Source: Phytohabitans aurantiacus (GTDB taxonomy: Bacteria; Actinomycetota; Actinomycetes; Mycobacteriales; Micromonosporaceae). Taken from it: 64,000 nt of DNA. Below the pieces are notes generated by a model. That model was given only the letters and a program-made list of their open reading frames with translations, was not told the DNA's origin and ran no database searches. Positions within the stretch are counted from its first letter, which is position 1; each line of letters opens with the position of its first letter. The translations under genes and the position numbers were made by a program. The stretch lies in the NCBI RefSeq assembly GCF_027923225.1, contig NZ_BSDI01000049.1:27243-91242 (forward strand), given 5' to 3'. Shown here one piece after another: positions 41,264 through 47,052 of this stretch.

Positions 41264-42667
41264 TCACGTGGCCTTCGTGCCGAGGACGGCTTCGAGCTGC
41301 TCCTTGGAGTCGAACTCGACCAGCCGACCGCCGCCAGCTTCGAGCACTCTCTTGACCGCGGGCCAGTCCTTCATGTCGACGTACGTGTGGTCCTGCAGCG
41401 CCTTGACGACGGCGGCTTTGCCTTTGACCTTTCCGAAAATCATCATGTCCTCCTCATCGGCCAGCCCCCACAGACCAGCGTCCAGGCTCCGCAGTTCGTT
41501 GCGGTCGACGCTGGCGCCGTCGAGCTTGAAGTTGTTCTTCGTCTGGCGGATGTGCGCGCGGCTGTCCCACTTTCCGCCCGACCAGGCGAAGGCCTGCCAA
41601 CCGCGGTAGCCGGCGTCGAGCGCCGCCGAGACCGCGCGGAGCCCGCCGTAGACGCCCACCCGATACTCGCCCTTGAGGGCTTCCTCGGCGCCTTTCCAGT
41701 ACGCCTTGCAGGCCGCGAGCTCTCCACGCTGGACGTCCCAGTCGGCCGAGAAGTAGATGGTCAGTCCCTTGGGCGCACCGAGGGCGCGGGCCTGGCGCAG
41801 CGCTTCCTTGCCGTCCTTGCGGCCACCCTCGCGGCCGCGCAACTGGTCACCCTCTTTGAACTCCCAGTTGAGCCCGACCGCGAAGCCACGCTTCAACAAG
41901 GCGTCCAATTCGGACTTTGTCAGGATCTTGGGGTTGGAGGGCGGTGACAGGTAGCGCATCACGAACCGGTAGCCCGCTTTCCAGGACTCGTGCGGCGAGG
42001 GCCGGTCGAACGAGTAGTCCAGGCCCTTCTCGCCGACGTGGTGGTTCCACCGATCCGATACGGCGTGGTTGGGTGAGGCCGCGCGCATGGTGGTCGTCGT
42101 CGATTTGACGGCTGTCGCGCGGAGGCGCTTCTCGGCGGCCGCGATCTGCTTCTCGGACATGGCGACGTGGATGTGGTCGCGGTGGGCTTTCGCCGTCGCC
42201 GCCCCGTAATCCGTCCGCTTTCCCTCTTTGATGTAGAACCCGTTGTCGTCGCGGAACGGCGTGGTGTGAATCAGTTCCAGCGTGATGTTTCCGAGGTCCT
42301 TCTGCCACTGCCGGGCGAAGGCCCGCATGTCGTGCTCTTCCTTCGTCTGGGGTTCGTTGTCGTTGAGACCGCCGAAGTCGACGGCCGCCGACCGGGAACC
42401 GTCCTTGCCGTGCAGCCCGTAGTGGTGACTTCCGTGCGGCCGGGGCCCGTGGTCCCCATCCATTCCGGACGTCACGTAGATGTCCTTTTCGGCCAGGTTG
42501 GCGCGTACTCGGACCTTCTCGGCTAGTTTGATGATCCGCTCACCGAGCCGGCCGGTTTCGACCGTCGAGAAACGTCGCATCTCTCGATCGTCGCGCGCAC
42601 CGCGGGGCCGTTGGTGGAAAACCGCGAAATCTGTAATCGGCGCACTCCGGTGCGTGTTGTGAACCAT
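41264..42667 (-). CDS. M15-like peptidase fused to DUF1906 (Rv2525c-like) domain
   Basis: A 467-residue two-domain protein. Residues about 30-200 carry the M15/VanY-like metal pattern: HGSHHYGLHGKDGSRSAAVDF, ELIHTTPF and HRDHIHVAM. Residues about 225-430 are a DUF1906 glycoside-hydrolase-like barrel (GLDYSFDRPSPHESWKAGY, RFVMRYLSPP, GLTIYFSADWDV, VGVYGG). DUF1906 proteins are linked to peptidoglycan biology. No signal peptide is seen; start choice (42667, 42580 or 42718) is uncertain. It is divergent from the VanX-Ddl cassette 85 nt away, which makes a cell-wall role likely. Confidence 0.7.
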   Translation of the reverse strand: MVHNTHRSAPITDFAVFHQRPRGARDDREMRRFSTVETGRLGERIIKLAEKVRVRANLAEKDIYVTSGMDGDHGPRPHGSHHYGLHGKDGSRSAAVDFGGLNDNEPQTKEEHDMRAFARQWQKDLGNITLELIHTTPFRDDNGFYIKEGKRTDYGAATAKAHRDHIHVAMSEKQIAAAEKRLRATAVKSTTTTMRAASPNHAVSDRWNHHVGEKGLDYSFDRPSPHESWKAGYRFVMRYLSPPSNPKILTKSELDALLKRGFAVGLNWEFKEGDQLRGREGGRKDGKEALRQARALGAPKGLTIYFSADWDVQRGELAACKAYWKGAEEALKGEYRVGVYGGLRAVSAALDAGYRGWQAFAWSGGKWDSRAHIRQTKNNFKLDGASVDRNELRSLDAGLWGLADEEDMMIFGKVKGKAAVVKALQDHTYVDMKDWPAVKRVLEAGGGRLVEFDSKEQLEAVLGTKAT

Positions 42668-42752
42668 GTCATAGGAATCCCCGCCTACGCAGCCCACCAA
42701 CGGTGGCGACACGTCCATCTACAAGGGGGTACTGCTGCTACGGGGAGGAACG

Positions 42753-43769
42753 TTGGCAAACAGGTTGCTGGCGCATGGAGGTGTGCGCCGCGACGACGTC
42801 GAGGCGGCGGCCTGGTGGTTACGCGATCGGGTGGTGGACACGCCGCTCGTCCGTTCGACCACATTGGACCAGATCGCGGGCGTACGGCTGTGGCTGAAGG
42901 CGGAGAACCTACAGACCGGCGGTTCGTACAAGTTCCGGGGTGCGCTGCGGGCGGTCGACCAGATCGCCCAGCAGGGCACGCATCGGGGCGTCATCGCGCA
43001 GAGTACGGGCAACCACGCGCTCGCCGTCGCGATGGCCGCCGAGCGGTACGGGCTGACCGCCACGGTGGTGCTTCCGATCGACGCGTCGCCGGGCAAGGTC
43101 GCCAGCATCGAGGCGTGCGGCGCCCGGGTCGAGCTCGCCGGCACGACCGTGGAGGAAAGGTTAGAGGTCGTCGAGCGGTTGCGGGCGGCGAGCGGTGACG
43201 CCTTCCTGGACGCGTACGACCACCCGGATGTCATCGCCGGGCAGGGCAGCGCCACGTGGGACCTGGTCGAAGAGGCCGGCCGGCGCGGCACCCGGCTGGA
43301 CGCCGTGGTCGTACCGGTCGGCGGGGGCGGCGGGGTGGCCGGTGCCTGCCTCACGGTGCAGGGCAGCGACACCGCCGTATACGGCGTGGAACCCGTGGGA
43401 TGCGACTCGTTGGGGCAGAGCCTCGCCGCTGGCCGCCGGGTCAGCGTGCCGCCGGCGCCCACGCTCGCCGACGGGCTCCGGCCGTCCCTGGTCGGGCGCC
43501 TTCCGTTCGAGATAGTCCGGGACCGGATCGCCGGCGTCGTGCGGGTGGACGACGACGAGATCGCCCGCGCGGTGTGCCTCGGGCTCTTCCACGCCAAGCT
43601 CCTGCTGGAGCCGTCCGGCGCGGCTGGCCTGGCCGGTGCGCTGCGGCTGGCCGCGAGCGGTTCGTTCACCGACATCGGGGTGGTGCTCACGGGCGGAAAC
43701 GCCGAGGCGGCCGTCATCGCCAGGCTCGTGGCCGAGTACGGCGCCGAGCGCGAAGGAGCGGCGTCATGA
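42753..43769 (+). CDS. fold-type II PLP enzyme, serine/threonine dehydratase or serine racemase type
   Basis: A 338-residue enzyme with a TTG start supported by GGGGAGG 6 nt upstream. PLP Lys60 lies in SYKFRGAL, the phosphate loop is VPVGGGGGVAGA, and the ring motif is VLTGGN. The substrate loop reads QSTGNHAL: the position after the first Ser is Thr85, where serine racemase has its catalytic Ser84 and threonine dehydratases usually have Ala. It could therefore make D-serine. There is no ACT domain. It is coupled by ATGA overlap to a VanX-type dipeptidase and then a D-Ala-D-X ligase, so D-amino-acid supply is more likely than isoleucine synthesis. Confidence 0.85.
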   Translation: MANRLLAHGGVRRDDVEAAAWWLRDRVVDTPLVRSTTLDQIAGVRLWLKAENLQTGGSYKFRGALRAVDQIAQQGTHRGVIAQSTGNHALAVAMAAERYGLTATVVLPIDASPGKVASIEACGARVELAGTTVEERLEVVERLRAASGDAFLDAYDHPDVIAGQGSATWDLVEEAGRRGTRLDAVVVPVGGGGGVAGACLTVQGSDTAVYGVEPVGCDSLGQSLAAGRRVSVPPAPTLADGLRPSLVGRLPFEIVRDRIAGVVRVDDDEIARAVCLGLFHAKLLLEPSGAAGLAGALRLAASGSFTDIGVVLTGGNAEAAVIARLVAEYGAEREGAAS

Positions 43770-44470
43770 CGGGGGAACCGATGGTCCTTCTCTCCGATCC
43801 GCGCATCGCCGCGATCGACCTGTTCGACAACGGTGAGTCGTTGGTGGACGTACGCGAAGTGACCGAACTCCAGGTGGACAACCGCCATGCCGGCACCATT
43901 GACGCCTTCGCCCACCTGCGAGAGGGAATGGTGCAGCGGTTGCTGGACGCGCAGGCCACGCTCCCCGACGGGCTGCGGCTTCTCATCGTCGAGGGGTACC
44001 GCCAGCTGGAGACGCAACGGTCGGTCTTCGACGGGTACCGGGACGAACTGCGGAGCCTGCATCCGGACTGGGACGCGGATCGGCTGTTCGTCGAGACGAG
44101 CAAGTTCGCGTCGCCGGTCGAGGTGGCTCCCCACAGCACGGGCGGGGCGATCGACCTCACGCTGTGCACCGACGAAGGCATCGAGTTGGACATGGGCACG
44201 TGCATCGACGCGACACCCGAAGCCAGCGACAACGCCTGTTTCACCGCCGCGACCAACGTCTCCGAACGGGCCCAGCACAACCGGCGGACGTTGACGCGGG
44301 CGCTGGCCGGCGCCGGGCTGGTGAACTATCCGACCGAGTGGTGGCACTGGTCTTTCGGCGACCGGTACTGGGCGTATGTCACCGGTACCGGCAGGAGTCA
44401 CTACGGTCCGGCGCTGCTCACAGGCGCCACCGAAACGAACGCGACCGGAGCTAAGGAGGAGTGCGCGTGA
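43766..44470 (+). CDS. vanX: VanX-type D-Ala-D-Ala dipeptidase (M15D)
   Basis: A 234-residue zinc dipeptidase. The metal ligands are His123 and Asp130 in APHSTGGAIDLTL and His194 in PTEWWHW, with catalytic Glu191; Arg79 in EGYRQ matches the transition-state arginine of VanX. It is as long as typical VanX proteins and lacks a signal, so it acts in the cytoplasm where it would remove D-Ala-D-Ala before MurF uses it. Start: AAGGAG precedes the ATG that overlaps the upstream stop. The following ligase starts 4 nt before its stop. Together they would shift the precursor pool away from D-Ala-D-Ala. Confidence 0.88.
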   Translation: MTGEPMVLLSDPRIAAIDLFDNGESLVDVREVTELQVDNRHAGTIDAFAHLREGMVQRLLDAQATLPDGLRLLIVEGYRQLETQRSVFDGYRDELRSLHPDWDADRLFVETSKFASPVEVAPHSTGGAIDLTLCTDEGIELDMGTCIDATPEASDNACFTAATNVSERAQHNRRTLTRALAGAGLVNYPTEWWHWSFGDRYWAYVTGTGRSHYGPALLTGATETNATGAKEECA

Positions 44471-45549
44471 TCGGCGACTCGAAGACCCGGGTGGCGGTCC
44501 TGTTCGGCGGCCGCAGCGCCGAGCACGGCGTGTCGTGCGCCTCGGCGGCGAGCATCGTGCGGCACCTGAGCCGCGAGCGGTACGAGGTGACGCCCGTGCG
44601 GATCGGCACGGACGGGTTGTGGACGATCGGCCTGGACCACCAGGTACCCGCCGACGTCGACACCGTGACGCTTCTCGACATGACACGCGATCCGGCCGGA
44701 CCCCGGCCCAGCGCGCTGGAGAGCATGTGGAGCGCGCTCAGCCGGCTCCGCGACGAGGTCGACGTCGTCTTCCCGGCCCTGCACGGCGGGCACGGCGAAG
44801 ACGGCACCCTCCAGTCCACACTGGAACTGTTCGGACTGCCGTACGTCGGCAGCGGCGTGCTCGCGTGCGGCATCGGGATGGACAAGGAGCTGACCAAGAA
44901 GCTCCTCGCCGAGACCGGCCTGCGCGTGGCCGACAGCGTGGTCCTGCGTGGCACGGACTACGACGAGGTTAGCGCGGAAGACCGGGAGCGGCTCGGGCTG
45001 CCCGTCTTCGTCAAGCCGGCGCGGGAGGGTTCGAGCGTTGGCGTGTCCAGAGTGGACGACTGGGACACGCTCGACGAGGCCATCACCACGGCTCGCAAGA
45101 CCGGCATGTCGAAGGTGCTCGTCGAGGCCGCGGTACGCGGGCGCGAAGTGGACGTCGGAGTCCTGGAGTACCCGGACGGCCGGGTGGTGGCCGGGCCACC
45201 GCTGGAGATCCGGGTGCCCGACAAGCACTCCTTCTTCGACTTCGACGCCAAGTACCAGGGTGAGACCGTCTTCGACATCCCGCCGAGCCTGCCCCCCGCG
45301 GTGCTGGAGGCCCTCCAGGCACAGGCGGTCAAGGCGTTCCGCGCGTTGGGGTGTTCGGGCCTGCTCCGCGTCGACTTCTTCCTCCCCGCAGACCTGGTCC
45401 CGGTGGTGAACGAGGTCAACACGATGCCCGGGTTCACGGCCATGTCCCAGTACCCGAGGATGTGGAGCGCGGCGGGCCTGGAGTATCCGGAGTTGCTGGA
45501 CGTGCTGATAGACACCGCTCTGGTGCGGGAGCCGGCCGCGAGCCGCTAG
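44467..45549 (+). CDS. D-alanine--D-alanine/D-X ligase (Ddl/VanA-like ATP-grasp)
   Basis: A 360-residue ATP-grasp ligase. The GTG at 44467 is chosen because AAGGAGG then sits 7-8 nt upstream; a GTG two codons earlier is too close. Catalytic residues are Glu19 (RSAEHGVS), Ser190 (KPAREGSSVGVS) and Tyr263 in the omega loop AKYQGETVF, and the metal motif is VNEVNTMPGFT. A Lys-Tyr omega loop is found in D-Ala-D-Ala ligases and not in VanA-type D-lactate ligases, so the product is D-Ala-D-Ala or D-Ala-D-Ser rather than D-Ala-D-Lac. Being paired with VanX argues for a product other than D-Ala-D-Ala. Confidence 0.9.
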   Translation: MIGDSKTRVAVLFGGRSAEHGVSCASAASIVRHLSRERYEVTPVRIGTDGLWTIGLDHQVPADVDTVTLLDMTRDPAGPRPSALESMWSALSRLRDEVDVVFPALHGGHGEDGTLQSTLELFGLPYVGSGVLACGIGMDKELTKKLLAETGLRVADSVVLRGTDYDEVSAEDRERLGLPVFVKPAREGSSVGVSRVDDWDTLDEAITTARKTGMSKVLVEAAVRGREVDVGVLEYPDGRVVAGPPLEIRVPDKHSFFDFDAKYQGETVFDIPPSLPPAVLEALQAQAVKAFRALGCSGLLRVDFFLPADLVPVVNEVNTMPGFTAMSQYPRMWSAAGLEYPELLDVLIDTALVREPAASR

Positions 45550-46676
45550 CCGCGGGCGGCCACCGCCAGGATCTCCGCCACCACCCGGTCGGCGGCGTCC
45601 GGGCGTCCGTACCCGGCCGCGGCGTGTGCCATCGCGGCCCGCCGCGCCGGGTCGGCCAGCAGCGACCTGAGGATGTGCCGGAGATGGTCCGGCGTGGCCT
45701 CGTCGCCGTCCAGCATGACCGCGGCGCCCTGCGCGGCCAGGGTGCGAGCGGCGACCCGCTGCTCGCCTCCGGCCGAGTACGGGTACGGCACGAGGACGCA
45801 GGTCTTGCCGAGCGCGGTGAGCTCGGCGACGGTCCCGGCGCCGCTGCGGGCGACCACGATGTCGGCGGCGGCCAGCAGGTCGGGCATCTCGTCGTGGATG
45901 AAGTCCAGCACCCGGTACCGGTGCGCGAGCGCGGGCGGCAGGCTCGCCGCGACCTGCTGCATCTCGGCGATGTCGAGGTTGCCGCACTGGTGCACGATCT
46001 GGCAGTACGGCAGCACGTCGGGCAGCACCGCGGTCAGCATCTGGTTGATCTGGCGTGCGCCGGACGCGCCACCGGTGACCAGGACGAACGGGACGGCCGG
46101 GTCGAGACCGAACGCGGCCAGCCCCTTGGCGCGGTCGCCGGCCAGGATCTCGGGCCGGATCGGGTTTCCGGTGACCACGCTCCGCTCGCGGGCGCGCGCC
46201 GGCACGTGGTCGAGCGACGACTGGTGGCTGAGCAGGACGCGGGTGGCGACGCGGGCCAGGATCCGGTTGGCGAGGCCGAAGCTCAGGGTCTGCTCGTGCA
46301 GCAGGTACGGCACGCGGAACAGCCGGGCGGCCAGGCCGATCGGCACCGACACGTACCCGCCGGTCGACAGTACGACCGCCGGCTTGGTGCGGCCGACGAT
46401 CGCGGCGGCCTGGAACACGCCGAACGGGATCCGGAACGCGTCGACGAGGTTGCGGAGCAGGTCGCGGGGGTTCGTCGAGCGGCGCAGCTTGCCGGTGACG
46501 ATCGCCTTGAACGGCACGCCGGCCCGGGTGGCGATCTTGGCTTCCAGGCCGTCGCTCACACCCACCCAGAGCAGCTCCGGCTCGGTGCCGGTCTCGGCGA
46601 GCCGGGCCCGCAGCGTGGTGATCGTGGTGAGCGCCGGGTAGGTATGTCCACCCGTGCCACCTCCCGTCACGATCAT
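45546..46676 (-). CDS. MurG-like UDP-GlcNAc transferase paralogue
   Basis: A 376-residue GT-B glycosyltransferase. It begins MIVTGGGTGGHTYPAL (the G-loop), then VLSTGGYVSVPIG, LHEQTLSFGLANRIL, VTGNPIRPEI, LVTGGASGARQIN and the donor-site motif VARSGAGTVAELTALG. The loop PYPYSAGGEQRVAA replaces the usual PLPHA-DHQ-NA motif, so it is a divergent MurG. The true murG should lie in the division/cell-wall cluster; none of that cluster is here, so this is an accessory copy. Its stop overlaps that of the ligase gene by 4 nt. An ATG at 46715 is an alternative start. Confidence 0.8.
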   Translation of the reverse strand: MIVTGGGTGGHTYPALTTITTLRARLAETGTEPELLWVGVSDGLEAKIATRAGVPFKAIVTGKLRRSTNPRDLLRNLVDAFRIPFGVFQAAAIVGRTKPAVVLSTGGYVSVPIGLAARLFRVPYLLHEQTLSFGLANRILARVATRVLLSHQSSLDHVPARARERSVVTGNPIRPEILAGDRAKGLAAFGLDPAVPFVLVTGGASGARQINQMLTAVLPDVLPYCQIVHQCGNLDIAEMQQVAASLPPALAHRYRVLDFIHDEMPDLLAAADIVVARSGAGTVAELTALGKTCVLVPYPYSAGGEQRVAARTLAAQGAAVMLDGDEATPDHLRHILRSLLADPARRAAMAHAAAGYGRPDAADRVVAEILAVAARG

Positions 46677-47052
46677 GCGAAGTCTGTGTAGGTGCCGAGC
46701 GCTGTATAGGGACATCCAGGTTCCGGGGATCGCGGGACAGGGGCGGAGCAGCCCCACCAGCGTAGCGATTCAGGGTTTCCCACGATGCCGGCGACCCGGC
46801 ACGGGCGGCAGCGTGGTACCTGCCCACGACACAGCGTCACATTCGGGAGTAAACGTGAAGACCCTTTTGACCTCGTTGCTGCGCCAGCGCGACCCACGGC
46901 CCGTTCGCGGACGGCACCGCCAGCGCCGGAGCTTATCGCCCATCAAGGCGTTCTTTACCGCCCGGAGCTGAAGCCGCCGGAGCTGAAACCGCCGGAGCCC
47001 AAGCGCTGGCCGCTCCTTGTCACACGAAAGGGGCGGCCAGCCAATAGGACGA
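46677..47052. other. 376-bp intergenic region upstream of the LuxR regulator
   Basis: Between the divergent MurG-like and LuxR genes I see one plausible small ORF (46855-46971), and three direct 15-bp units CCGGAGCTGAAGCCG, CCGGAGCTGAAACCG and a degraded third (46962-47006). The region probably holds both promoters. A longer overlapping ORF (46785-47063) reads through the 15-bp units as Pro-Glu-Leu-Lys-Pro repeats but has non-coding composition. Confidence 0.5.
46855..46971 (+). CDS. possible small basic protein, 38 residues
   Basis: GTG start with GGGAG 6 nt upstream. The product begins VKTLLTSLLRQRDPRPVRG and continues arginine-rich to ...IKAFFTARS, with 11 Arg/Lys-dense positions and no hydrophobic core. 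It could be a small regulatory or precursor peptide in front of the LuxR gene or a chance ORF; only the ribosome-binding site and position speak for it. Confidence 0.25.
   Translation: MKTLLTSLLRQRDPRPVRGRHRQRRSLSPIKAFFTARS

Noticed and set aside
42753..45549. Classical vanHAX glycopeptide resistance operon
   Set aside because: There is no D-lactate dehydrogenase and the ligase omega loop has Lys-Tyr, not the VanA form.
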